Source: Branchiostoma belcheri
Lineage: Eukaryota; Chordata; Leptocardii; Amphioxiformes; Branchiostomatidae
Direction of reading: 5' to 3'
DNA: 64,000 nucleotides
NCBI RefSeq assembly: GCF_001625305.1
Contig: NW_017804242.1
Location: 2,223,682-2,287,681 of the forward strand
A program made the position numbers and the translations under genes. Every line of letters begins with the position of its first letter. Positions within the stretch are counted from its first letter, which is position 1. A model generated the notes under the pieces. That model did not search any database. It saw only the letters and a list, made by a program, of their open reading frames with translations, and was not told the DNA's origin. Shown here piece after piece: positions 23,401 to 35,090 of this stretch.

Positions 23401-26400
23401 CATAGTGATCACCAAGTTCAAAAACAGGAAGTTTTTTGTCAGAAAAAAAAAACAAAGTGAAAACTAATACATCAAGGTGACATGGCCTAAGGTAACGTGT
23501 AACGGATGTACTTAAATGTAATAAAGTAGCAGTCCGACAATAGTTGAGCCAATGCCATTTTTTATACGTCACATATAGATATACATCAAGCTTAACCAAA
23601 GGGCTGTCAAACAAAAGCCTTTTCATTGAAAGTCATACAAATGTGTATGACTATGAGGCAATGTTATGTACAGCGAGTTGTACAATAGACAATGAGCCTA
23701 TTTTCTCGACTTTGAACCTTCCTGAAGGAATGCAGTTTACCCAAATAATGTAATGATATATATCAAAGCAGTCCCTTTGCTTTACGTTCTCCAGTAAACA
23801 CACCTGTCTCTCAGACTGTCAGACGTGACATTTTCTGACTTTCAAGTTCTCCTCAGTGTCATGTATGTGTACAGACGGCCCGAGGGACGTGCGACTGCAG
23901 GGTTGTGCTGTTTTTGTTTGCCATGCTTTTAAAGCGGGGACAAAAGAGGGGTGCTCAGGCTCTTCTGTGTGCCAGGGTCAGACTCAAGGAGGTGAAGTTG
24001 ATGTCCTTGTCATTCAAGGCGGCAAAATTGGATTTTCAAAGTCAATTTTCAAGTCAATTTTCAAGTTGAGTCAACCCTATCCCATAGCATATTGATATCT
24101 GTAAGGCAAAAATGTGATGTCCCTGACAGAAAGCAAAACTTTGCTTGCTGTCATAAATGTATTGTTGGCTGTGAAGAGAAGAGAGCGATTTATTGCTGGT
24201 ACCAAAGAATAAAACGCTTCAAGTGTAAATTCATGACACCACAAAAAAAGTATGACTAGTGTACAGGAGAATTGTTTAAAACATGTAAACCTCCTTTTGC
24301 TTCGTACTATGAAATGAAACCACTTGAAAGGTAAATGAATTGACCAAAGAAAGCAGGTATGTACACACAATCTCTGCTTGAATTGGTCTGAAGCCAAATT
24401 CTTTGGTGAAGGTACTTCATGAGCTGAACATTTATTAATTATTCAAAAGTATTTGCCCTTAATGAATGACTGGTTTAAGTATGGATAAAGAATCTACAAC
24501 ATTGCCGGTATTTATTTTATTTCTGTAAGTAAAGAAATGCTTAGTGGATATGTAGAAATAGAATGTAGTATTGATAATTATTTTTATTATAATCATTAAT
24601 TTTGTTATATGTCATTTCCTCAAAACTTTCATACATTTTATTTTAGTTCTTGTGAAAAATTGAATAGATCAGGATAAAATAAATGCAGCACATATGACAT
24701 TGATGGTTTGTACTTTCCAAGTAGAGATTTGATAGGAATATTGTGACATGTTACCAGCATTTGTCCCCATTTTCTGACAGTCATGCATCTGCTGGCAAGT
24801 CAGAAGAAGCCCACAATCTTCCCAACCAACCTCTGCTTGGAGAGATTTGATTTTGCACTTTGCTGCAAAACCCTCTTAGCTCCAGATCAAAGAAAAAAAG
24901 AGAAGTTAAAATCTTGTTACAGCTCTTAGTGCAACTTGATCTTCCCATTCATGACACATAACCTCAGCCAGCGGGGGACAATTGAAGCCATAACAAGTTT
25001 AACACCTACATTCAGGCCGGCTCCGGAGGCAACGGATCCTCCTGTTTTGATCCCCTCACGGCTTTGTGTGGCTGTTTGTCTCAGGTGTTACGTTTCCTTG
25101 ATGTTGTTATTGACGTGAGTAGCGTTGGTCGAGAAACAGTACTGATGGTACATGCATGGCAACCTTATGTGGGAAAATATTTAAGTAGGATGTAAAGATC
25201 TTAGCCTTTGAGATGTACGTTAATCCAATATTGTGCCAGTAGCACAGGACGAAGTGTAAGCCTGAAAGCATGAGGATTGTTGTACTACCCCCCTCACACA
25301 CTTTTACAATAAACTTCAATATATTGACATAGACCCTTTGTCTGGCCCTCATATGACTCTCTTAAAATGTGTCGACCCTCAGAAAATAATTGATTTACCT
25401 ATTTGTACCTGTATAACTTACAGATGTTTCATCCAAACTTGTTTAGATACAGGTATAGGTTCAGGCCTGTTAACCCAAACCTTAGGTGACTCTACCAGAT
25501 TAACTACATATGTAGCTAGGTTGGCTATATAGGAGAATATTTGCTGTCTTGGAGTTTGACTGGCCATGGAGGGAAAGAAACAACTTTCCAGCGGCCAGAC
25601 TCCCCAGTGGCCAAATTTACTCTCATTTTTGCCGAATTCTACAATACCTATTCCCGTAAAAAGGACTGGTGGATGCTAACCCTAACCCATGTACCTGTAC
25701 TTAAACTTGTGTACCTGTACCTAAACCTGTCTACTTAAACTTGTACTTAAAGTTAATTTAGATACATAGCTCTACCAGGCACTGGAATGTCCTAAACAGT
25801 CCCCTCCTGACCTTGCTTGCTGCCTGGCATGTAGCCCTCAAAAAACTACAAAGTTGACAAAACAGTTAAGAAGTAACACGCACTGAGGTCAACAGACTAT
25901 TAGGAATGGAAGACTGGTGTATGCTCTCATCCTGGATAGATCACATGTAGTAACACTTCATATCTTTTATTTGACAAAATCATGCCCAAAGGCAAATTGC
26001 ATGTATTATAAGTTAATGTAATTTCTAGAATGTCAAATAAAGATGTAAGTAAAGTTATCGCATTTGGAGGAATCATCCTTTTGAAAATATCCATGAAGCA
26101 TTTTTTTTTATTTTTTATTTTTTTTTTTCTTAGCTACATTGACAACCAATGCAGTTCATTGCGAAACACCTAACTTGGAGATTATCAAGCACTCAGAAAG
26201 TCTGGACAACTAATTCACTCTACAAACATTGTACAATAATAAAACAGCCATCACTATTAGAAGGGCAACCAGGAGAATGTAATGCTGTTTTGATGTAAGC
26301 AAAACATCATACCGATATTGCCAACAAGCAACTGAGTGTACGTTTTGTACATTTTGAAGTCGTTAACGCTTGTGAGTTGTGACAAAATCAGAGTTGTTTA

Positions 26401-29400
26401 TGACACTTCAGTTATTGACATTTACCACATTTGCAAGTGACTGTCCCCTTTGAAGACGTCAACCTGGAGAACAGACTAACTTAAAGGTTTGAACCACTCA
26501 CACCAGGCTACATGTAGGATGGACTGTATTTTGATATGTGTGGTGGGTTCTTTAAATTGTGCTTCATGTGTATCTTTGATCAATTACGACCTCTGTCTTA
26601 GGCTTTGCATCTCATCCAAGAGGACGGTCTTATCTTATCTTATCTTATGCAATACTGGACAAAATCCCGCAAGGGACATCACGTCCAGGTGCCCGCCTCA
26701 GTGTGGCCGGTGGTGGTGGTGCAACCGTGCTCAATAATAAAAAATATCGAAAACTTAACAAAACTTGTGCATTCAAAAATATAACAAGAAAAATGATGTG
26801 TTGGCCACACTAAGTATACATAACGTATCGGTCTCTAAAAGGTACTCATTTTCAACTGAGTCAAGTGTGGAAACAGGTGTCAATTGCCTTTTTTATTTGC
26901 CAAGGGCACAACATACACTGGGGCCTGCCAGGGACTTGAACCCAGAACCTCCAGATTCTAAGTCAACAACCCTTACCACAAGACCACCTTGCCAGCTCAT
27001 TCATTTTCTTTCACTTCATTTTAGACCCACGATATGACAGAGGTCACAGTGTTGGGAAGAGTGTGTTTTAGTACAGGTGTTTTTACTGGGTCATATTTAC
27101 GGGTAAACATTTACCTTTAACGACAGCCCAAAAGTCGCGTTAGCGGTCGCCAGGACGCGCTGGTATCTGTTGACACGATACTGTGTCGTTTTGTTTTCCG
27201 ACTCAATACCCATTATGGTCTGCTCATTTTGACCATGGTCAAGGCAGGAGCATTAGTTTCACCTCTTGACCCCGGCACAAAGACGTGTCGAGGAAAGAAA
27301 ATAAATGATACATTGTATAAAAATGGTCCAGTGTTGTTTCAATGTGGGGAGAGAAGTGCTGGTATACAGTGGTGGGATTTGATTACATGTGGCCTTGGAA
27401 CTGAGCAAAAAAACTTTGTTGACCTCAATAAGTTTTAGTGGAGTTTTCAATTTGTTTTCTGAAGATATTTTTGCCTAAAAGGTAAAGAAAAACATAGTAA
27501 TATTACTCAGGCATATACATACTAGTATGATTAATAAATTCCCGTGTATGCAGAGCTTTAGAGTTAGAGTTAGAGTTAGAGCAACAGTTACTACTGTGAG
27601 TGTACAATTACTGTGAATTCTTTGTGATGACTTTTCTGGAACTATTTACATCGACTTTTATCAAATACATGTTGGGTCAGTGTGACTGTGAGGTCCACGA
27701 AACATAAGGGCTGACTTGAAAGTACCCACATGGTCAATACTGGCCATGGAAAGGGTCTCCATTCAATGCAGGACAAACACTTGGTAACTTCTTAAGTTGT
27801 CCATCTATTGACTACTTAGTAGTGTACAATTGGGCCTGGTTTGTTTGGTTGTTCAACTACATGGCAACTTGGCATTTGTGTTGTGTCGGTACGTCATTCC
27901 CACAAAGAGCCTGGAATCACAAAGAAAGCTTTAAACACCTTACAGTTGGATTTGTAATGATGTCAGCATTGTGCCCTGATTGAATTAGGTCAGACCACCA
28001 ACATGTACAACTAGCAGTCCTACTTTTGGGTACTTTGTAGAATGTAGTGTCATGACAGTTTCCATACCTTTATGAAATTTGAAGTACATCTTGTATTAGG
28101 TGTTTTGTTTCTCGTGGCCCTATGGCTGTGAAGTCTTTGCTTATCTATTCAAGCTACATATTTCATCATAGCATTTAACTCTATAAAACTTGATGTCCTG
28201 AAGGACCCAGTACATGTACATGCAGAATAAAACATTCAGTGTTGTAGAGACTAAGGAGGGCGACACTTACAAAATAATAAGATCTGTTGTATCAAAACAA
28301 AATCATTGAATTACATTCCAAGGGCAAAAGTGAAGGTCACAAATCAATCAGTTGCATTAGACATGCATTTAAAGGCTGCTAAATGACTGACATAACTATG
28401 GATAGCAAAGTTCAAACTTGTTTAACATTCAAAAGCCGATATTACGGTCTGTAATCTTCATCACTGCACAGAGCCATGATGAAGATGACAGTCATCAAAA
28501 TGATGGATCTTGTTAAACAAGTGGTTGTGAACTTTGATATTCAAATGACATTACACATGTATCTGCAGATGCTGTCAAATTCGTGGTTAGTTCGTGAATG
28601 TGTGACAGGGGCTTAACTGACATAACTCTGTTCACCCCCAGGTTGACACCCACGACAAGCTGGGCCAGTCCAAGGAGGAGTTTCTGCAGATCAACGGTCC
28701 TCGGATCGCCGGCTGTAAGAACATCCTGGTCCTGCTGACGGAGGCGGCCGCCACCTCGCCCTTCGTCTTCAACGAGGTCCTGTTCGCCGAGTGGCTGAAC
28801 CGGACGATCGTCACCGCACTGTTCAAGAACATGTGGTTCAAACTCAGGCCTGCCATGAAGGCCATTCTAGGTGAGTGCTATAGTTCCCTGAAAACATGTC
28901 TGAGGGGAAAGTTGGTACCTTGGACTTAATACACAGAGTTTTCTCATCTTATCTATTCCTTCATCTAATTAAATGTATTCAACCATTGGAGCACCACGGA
29001 CGATGTGACCACCAGTCTCCTCTGTCCTTTGTTTTCTCTTTTTCCAAACATTTTATTTATGTCCATTTTCTAGTGTCATCCTCCCATCATTTCCATTGCC
29101 CACTTCTCTTTCTTCCTCCCTGCATGATGGTTATTGCTAGACCCAATGACTATGGCATCAAAGCACTTCAGATCCACTAGTCTCCTCTGTGTTCTGCATC
29201 TGCAGTTGTAGTATGATTGACACTAGTTATCATGTTGTCCTTTGTTATTGACTTTATTGAAAACTTTAAAATTTACTACAGTAACAGTACCTCTGTAATA
29301 TTAATTACAAACTGTATTAATTTTGCCATTTTCTTTTACACACCTGTCCAGGTGAGAACCCGGCCATCGACTTTGAGACGAAGATGTACGCAGACAGCAT

Positions 29401-31221
29401 GGACGTGCTGGAACACCAGGTGCGCCCGCTCAGGAAGGTGTCGGGCATCGTGTTGGAACAGGCGTACCTCAACCGCATGGCCGAGGGGCTCAAACCACTG
29501 CAAGTCCTGGCAGCTCCGCAATCAGGTCAGCTTCATCTTCTTAGTTATACCTTTTATGTTATGGTAAGCATATAGATACTGTAAGGAAGGTTTCAGGTAT
29601 CGTACTGGAACAGGCGTACTTCAACCGCATGGCTGAGGGGCTCAAACCACTGCAGGTCCTGGCAGCTCCGCAATCAGGTAAGCTTCATCTTCTTAGTTAT
29701 ACCTGTTATGTTATGGTAAGCATATAGATACTGTAAGGAAGGTGTCAGGCATCATGCTGGAACAGGCGTACCTCAACCACATGGCCGAGGGGCTCAAACC
29801 ACTGCAGGTCCTGGCAGCGCCGCAATCAGGTAAGCTTCGTCTTCTTAGTTATACCTTTCTTGTGTTATGGCAAGCATATATAGAGATAATGTAAATTGAT
29901 TCACTTTTGAGGTGGTTTTATGTTGTGGTAGGAGGGAGGGGAGGTTTTTACAATGTTTTAAATTCCCAGTAGTCATGCAAGGGAGATATGAATTTGAGGT
30001 AGTGGTGTTAAAAAAATGCAGAAAGTATTACAGGGGCTTGCGGCTATCTATTGTTCTACATTTAGCTGGTAAGCAGCTGCCAATAGTACTACTTCATGTA
30101 TATATACACTGCCTACTAGTAGACATACATGCAGATAAAAATTGCTCCTTTAACCTGTAACCTCTGTACAGGTCAGATCATGTGGCCGCTGGCAGAGTAC
30201 CTGGAGCCGAAGGTGTTCATCGTGTGTAACCTTTAACCTATAACCTCTGTGCAGGTCAGATCATGTGGCCGCTGACAGAGTACCTGGAGCCGAAGGTGTT
30301 CATCGTGTGTAACCTTTAACCTATAACCTCTGTACAGGTCAGATCATGTGGCCGCTGACAGAGTACCTGGAGCCTAAAGTGTTCATCAGCTACCAGTGGG
30401 ACACACAAGCCCGGGTGGACGACATCCGCGCCATGCTGGAGTCCAGCGGAGTCACATGCTGGGCTGACATCAGGTGAGTGGTCGTTTATAGCTGTAGATG
30501 TTACAGGGCTTTAACCAGGGCCTGTTTTTCCGTCAATTGCAGGAACTAAATGTGGAGTGTGACAAAAAAATTTTTAAACCAATCCGTCAACCTTTAGGGA
30601 CAAAGTCAACAGAAATCTTAAGCTTGGGTTAAAATATAAAAATGTCCAAAAGACCAGCGACCAACAACAACCTCTGAACCCCCATGATTTGCCTCAGTAC
30701 ACAATGTGGGAATTTGTTTTTGAAGGCTTAAAAATACAAAATTTCCCGGGAGGGCATGACCCCAAACAAACCACATTTCGTATGCATATGTCACTCCCCG
30801 AAGGTTAACGTCTTCAATTTCTTTGTTTATTTCACACAGCCCGGTGACCCGAGGTCACAGCAGCATGAGCAGTCGCAACGCCGCCCTGCTGTCCCGCCCG
30901 GAAACCTCGGGGGAACCAATCACCAGCCAGATCCAGCGCAACATGCGCGCCTGCTCCGTCGTCATCTGCTGCATCACGCCCAAGTACATCCAGTCCGACA
31001 ACTGCAGCAAGGACCTCACATTAGCCGAGACGCTCTACAAGCCCATCATCCCCGTCATGCTGCGCTTCCTGCCCTGGCCGCCAGAGGGAGCCCCTACTGC
31101 AGTGCGGAAGATCCTTGCCAGGCTGAGCACCGTGGACCTCAGCACGGACAAGCTCTTTAAGCAGAACTTTTACCAGGTGCTGGAGAGGGTCAAGAAGCAC
31201 CTCCAGCCTGCCAAGACATGA
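20453..31221 (+). CDS. TIR-SAM-TIR-TIR multidomain signalling protein
   Basis: Five exons join in phase to 716 aa: 20453-21682, 28642-28870, 29352-29525, 30338-30473 and 30840-31221 (stop TGA). Residues 1-120 look disordered and charged. TIR-like domain 1, about 122-270: GIYFSYSPD, DIWFDKDE, AAILILSDSYF, YEGKVLLER. SAM domain, about 296-362: CQWTVNDVQEWLAGM...ENGIDGFLLMSLTEQDMISY. TIR-like domain 2, about 383-500: VDTVYLVYDPADVRLAQNM...GCKNILVLLTEAA...FNEVLFAEWL. A helical linker follows. TIR domain 3, about 558-700: KVFISYQWDTQARVDDIRAM, CWADI, CSVVICCITPKYIQS, KPIIPVML. No signal peptide or membrane segment is seen, so it is predicted cytosolic. SARM1 also joins SAM to TIR but with ARM repeats and one TIR; this is a different architecture. 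Function is inferred to be adaptor-like or NAD-cleaving signalling in immunity or cell death. Confidence 0.85.
22476..22647. mobile_element. TACCAGGCTTC inverted-repeat element (MITE), 172 bp
   Basis: TACCAGGCTTC at the left end is the reverse complement of GAAGCCTGGTA at the right. The arms continue with GGAGTAGAAATTGGCCAAAT / CTAATTTCTACTC and AGATAACATGCCA / TGGCATGTTATCT. Same family as 36301-36494. Confidence 0.8.
26860..27000 (-). mobile_element. tRNA-derived SINE
   Basis: The reverse strand reads GAGCTGGCAAGGTGGTCTTG, then a B box GGTTCAAGTCC, then TGTTGTGCCCTTGGC. The last motif is the typical start of the tRNA-unrelated part of SINEs in marine deuterostomes. It lies in intron 1 of the TIR gene. 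Confidence 0.6.
29432..29887 (+). repeat. Three tandem copies of a 152-bp unit carrying the end of TIR-gene exon 3
   Basis: Unit starts at 29432, 29584 and 29736. Each carries the last 94 or so bases of exon 3 (ending CTCCGCAATCAG or GCGCCGCAATCAG), the donor and about 55 bases of intron (CTTCTTAGTTATACC). Copy 1 is the real exon; copies 2 and 3 are exonic debris with intact donors (GTAAGC) but without the original acceptor. The first exon copy uses GTCAGC as donor. Confidence 0.85.
30148..30391 (+). repeat. Three tandem copies of an 83-bp unit carrying the start of TIR-gene exon 4
   Basis: Acceptors at 30170-30171, 30253-30254 and 30336-30337, each followed by GTCAGATCATGTGGCCGCTG and then GAGTACCTGGAGCC. 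The first two copies run into GTGTGTAACCTTTAACCTAT after 57 exon bases; only the third continues into the full exon. Because 83 is not a multiple of 3, read-through of an upstream copy would break the frame. Confidence 0.85.
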
Positions 31222-32570
31222 GGCCTAGAAAAATTAATGTTGTGTTTCCTGTTCCGGTCCTAAAAAAATTAGCCTGCATAGGTAGGGATTAATTTTCTTT
31301 AATTTCTTTTTTTTTTAGATTTTAACCAAAGTGATCCAACAAATACAGTTAATATGACACTGAAATACATTTTGTAAATCAGAATGCATCGCAAATGTGT
31401 AGAAAATGCACATTGGAAAACTAATTCGGAATCCACGTTTTCATCACTCAGATCGAAAAATCTATGTCTCTCATCGGTGGCCGCCCCCCCCCCCCAAAAA
31501 AAGGCTAGGTTTGGGTTTTTTTTGTTCGGGTCGGTTAGGTAAGAAGAAGCACAACATATTTTTCCTAGGCCTGAGCAATATGCTACTGCTGCTGTTAGTG
31601 AGAGAGTGGGTCTGTATGGGGCAATGCAGGAACTTTGAGAAAAGCTGTTAGTTCTTGCCATTCTCACGACTTGTCAACATTTGCAACTTTAATGGAGTTG
31701 CCTGAGTCTTCAAGATGATGGTTTCTTGATAAGAGACAGGCAATCAAATATTTAACCTTCAGCCTGCTAAAGTAGCTGTTTGGCACCAAATTTGTGTTAG
31801 GCAACAGGGAGAAGGTTTTAACCATTATTAAAATAATGGTCAGAAACCCTATTTTTGTCGCCGATGGATTGATTTTAAATGTGACAGTAGAATAGGTACT
31901 TTTAACTGCTGAGTGATTTTTACCATAACTGTCTGTCTAGTGGTGTCACATGGTGAGATGAAGGACCAACATAGGCTACATCTACCAGTTCTCTCTGATA
32001 CAAGCATTTTCGTGCTTACTAAATTTGGATTGAACAAAAATATGTAGTATAGAGAATGAGCAGAACAGGTAAGGATGCTGTTCTGGAAAGGATTAACTAA
32101 TGGTTTTTAAATCTATTTTTCTACATTATACATGTATTGTTTGCCAATGGGTGTGAATATCCACAACTAAAGACTAAGGAACAAAGACTTATTAATGTAA
32201 TGACTAAGATTATAAGGAAAGCATTTAGTACAAGTTGTTCGCTGTGCGAACGAAAAGAAATGTCTTGGAATTGCTTTTGAATAGCCTTTTTAAGAATGAC
32301 TGTGACTTGTACATTCCAATTTTTAGTGGAAAAATTTGTAATAGAAGATTTCATTTCAACAGAACAGTTTAAAGATGTTTTGCCTTTGTTTTGTGAGACA
32401 CACATCTCAACCAGGGAGAACATGTTTCATTTTTCAGAAGCTAATAAGTGCAATCGAGGATATCTTAATGACACTTTGTTAATGGCAGCGACTTGTTAAA
32501 CACGTTCTAACATAAGCGCACCACCATGTGCCTGATGTTCCAACAATTCAACGCACACTTCAGAAATATT
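31222..32570. other. 3' region of the TIR gene and intergenic gap to lysozyme A
   Basis: The two genes converge here. It holds a C-run at about 31485-31494 and AT-rich sequence. No exon is supported. The poly(A) signal of the TIR gene was not identified. Confidence 0.4.
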
Positions 32571-32579
32571 TGATTGATG

Positions 32580-32585
32580 CTTTAT
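32580..32585 (-). terminator. Poly(A) signal of lysozyme A
   Basis: AATAAA on the minus strand inside CTCATGAATAAAGCATC, a context shared with the signals of the plus-strand lysozyme genes C and D. Confidence 0.75.
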
Positions 32586-32708
32586 TCATGAGACTGCTAT
32601 CCAGTGCCGAAACACCGAGAATCAGAAGGAATTGCAGTGACGTGTGCTGGAGTCGATCTGACGTCATCATGACGTACGAACGACTCCGCTCCAACGGTGA
32701 CGTGATGT

Positions 32709-34609
32709 TTAGAAGCAGCCGCTGGTGAAATGGGCGTTGTTGTGGCCCTGGCAGTTGTTGACCCACCCATACCTGTTGGAGAGTTACAGGTCAGTTATTT
32801 CTTTGTTTTGCAAATGATGAATGAAAGACCTTTATTGCATGTTTATGCTGTTACAAGCAAAGTACAGGTCATGAACAAAGCAGAAGTAAAATTGTCTTAC
32901 CGAAAACTTAACATACTAATGTAAGCTACTACTATGTGATGATGCCCATCTCTAAAGCCCTTGTCACATATTCACGAACATACTCCCAAACGCTAGCATC
33001 CCGCCCTTGGTTTACTAGTAGGAGACTGAAATCATTAATGAATACATATTTCCATAGCTCATTTACAGCTGTGAACCAGAATTATACGACTTAAAATCTA
33101 CTGAGGATTCAAGATTTCGCACCCCATAGGCCATGGCAATGATATGAACGGCAGAAAAAATCAACAAACACTACAAATTAATACAAGAACAGAACTAAAG
33201 GCAAAACATCATCAAGTATTATCAAATTAAAACAAACATTGTGTAATAAGGATGAAACAGTGTTGTTACTCGTTACTAAAACGACAGAACTGAGAACTGA
33301 CCAGGCAGAGAAGCCGTGACGCTGGTAGATCAGCTTGGCGCAGCGCACGTCATCAGCGATGTTGCTGTCACGGAGGTCTGGGTACGACAGGAGAAAAAGT
33401 GGATATCAACTGGAATTATGCAACTATCGTGGGAATAGGCCGAACAAAGACTAAGAAATGTGACATAACGTAAAAATTGTTAGATTCGACAACAAGAACA
33501 CAACACTTTGGATTCACATCAAATTGCAATGTTCTATTCATCTGCACATGATGGCAACTGGTCCAGGAATATCATTGAAGAAACAGCGAACACTACCTTC
33601 TGTATCTAACAAGGTTTCACGATGATGTTTTACGTGATTTGAATAGTATTTTCCATTATACGTACTGGAACAGGGAACGCCACAGTCGTTGTGTGGTCCA
33701 CCGTCGTCGCACCAGTAGTAGTCGTTGATCTGGAAGATGCCGTGATCGTAGGAACCGTCCCAGTTGGGGCCGCCCCTCACGCCGGTCCTGTAACCACTCT
33801 CGTGCTCCACCAGACAGACCCCTGTAGGAACATCACGTGTCGTTAATCAAGATCTGCGTGTTCAAGTTAAATCCAAACACTAGAGGTATTGAGCTAGATG
33901 GAGGGAAATCGTCGGTGGCCTATGCTCCGCACGGGGCCAAGGGCCCAGGTAAGGTAAGGTAAGAGGTATATAAACTACAGCTTGAAAAGTAACCCAAAAG
34001 CTCAAGGAGAGTAAGTCATGGTCACGACCTGAGAGGAATAAATGAGCGCTATTGGACAGTATTTCGCGGAGGCTGGGGAGATGTGCCACACAACGTTCAC
34101 TTATTGTCGTTCTGATCCTTTGTGGATTAGTTTAATAAGCACTTTTTGTAAACGACCTGATGCGTCTAGTATCGTATCCAGAACCCTGCAGGTCTAGCTC
34201 TATGCCTGAAAGGGTTAGGGTTAAGGACGGTTCTGGATACGCTTGGACTGACCGGCATCCGGCACCGAATCTGAGCATTGTCCTGAATAAAGCACTGTTC
34301 TGGATCTCCAGACACGGTGCTCCAGAAGCTGATGATGCTTGAAAGATAGAAAGAGCAAGAACGGGGTTCTCAATGCTTGAATCGAGGGTAAAAACTAATC
34401 TACAGGACTTCTGGGGAGTGGCTACGACCTGTGGTCACTATCCCAGGTTTGACTTTAACAATGATACTTGAGTACTCACAGTCGCCGGCCTGAGACCGTG
34501 AAGTCAGGCCACGAGACACCAGCTCTCTCGCCAGTTCACAGCGCCCGTAGGTCTTGGCATTCGCCGCGCACACCAGCCCCATCAACAGCACAACAGCCAG
34601 TTTGAACAT
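32709..34609 (-). CDS. c-type lysozyme A (secreted)
   Basis: Four exons join in phase to 141 aa: 34609-34480, 33821-33666, 33377-33302 and 32772-32709. The protein starts MFKLAVVLLMGLVCAANA, a signal peptide; the mature form begins KTYGRCELARELVSRGL. Glycosyl hydrolase 22 features are clear: the catalytic Glu in CLVEHESGYRTG (hen Glu35) and the catalytic Asp in NWDGSYDHGIFQIN (hen Asp52), with eight Cys in the c-type pattern. It should cleave peptidoglycan between N-acetylmuramic acid and N-acetylglucosamine. The LRDSNIADDVRC loop keeps the three Asp side chains that bind calcium in alpha-lactalbumin and calcium-binding lysozymes. It is the only copy on this strand, head-to-head with lysozyme B. 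The donor of exon 2 is GTACGT instead of GTAAGT. Confidence 0.95.
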
Positions 34610-34696
34610 CTTGGACTCCTCAGCAGCTTGTTCAGGACAACAACGGGGATCTGAGCTAGTCTTCGGTGGACGAGTTAAACTGGTGTCTAAGCCCTG

Positions 34697-34704
34697 TATT
34701 TATA
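34697..34704 (-). promoter_or_regulatory. TATA box of lysozyme A
   Basis: TATAAATA on the minus strand, about 90 bases upstream of the start codon. Further upstream, at about 34727-34740, is AAGATCCGGACATC, shared with the other three copies. Confidence 0.8.
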
Positions 34705-35029
34705 CACACTGACCACCCGAAGATTAAATAACGATGTCCGGATCTTAACATGGGTCATGGGTCTATCTATTGAGGTCAAACGTGAATTATCAAATTGAAG
34801 GCAAACATGGTTGGTAAACCAAAAATTGATGTCAAAGCCTCTTTATTATCAGCGCTGGGAATTTGCAAGTCATCTAGTTGTCACATCACACCATCTCTCT
34901 ACCTGACATGAGGAGCCGAAGTGATATGCTCTTTGGTGATAAGATGAACTATTTCTTTTGTCAAGTTTATTATTTTGGCCAACGTTACATTTCTTGGCAT
35001 ATAATCTTACCTAGACTAATCATGCGGAC

Positions 35030-35090
35030 TGAAAAATAGTAAATTTTAGCCAAATAGAGACAATAATTTGCCAGGGTGTTTGGCCACCCC
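35030..35090. mobile_element. Fragment of the TACCAGGCT inverted-repeat element
   Basis: Shows GACTGAAAAATAGTAAATTT followed by TAGCCAAATAGAGACAATAA and TTGCCAGGG, matching the left arm of the element at 36301 with changes. Confidence 0.45.

Larger units (their letters stand above)
21683..28641. other. 7-kb intron 1 of the TIR-SAM-TIR-TIR gene
   Basis: Holds an inverted-repeat element (22476-22647), a GGTTCA short tandem run near 22950-22980, a decayed copy of the 10.6-kb transposon (25430-25775), a CTTAT microsatellite at about 26630-26648, a SINE (26860-27000) and a GAGTTA run at about 27558-27582. No extra exon was found. Confidence 0.6.

Noticed and set aside
26600..26750. Possible CRISPR-like or satellite array near the CTTAT repeats
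   Set aside because: Only a short pentanucleotide microsatellite without spacers.
30172..30228. First acceptor copy as the true start of TIR-gene exon 4
   Set aside because: It runs into a TAA within about 70 bases and lacks the remainder of the TIR motif; only the third copy continues.
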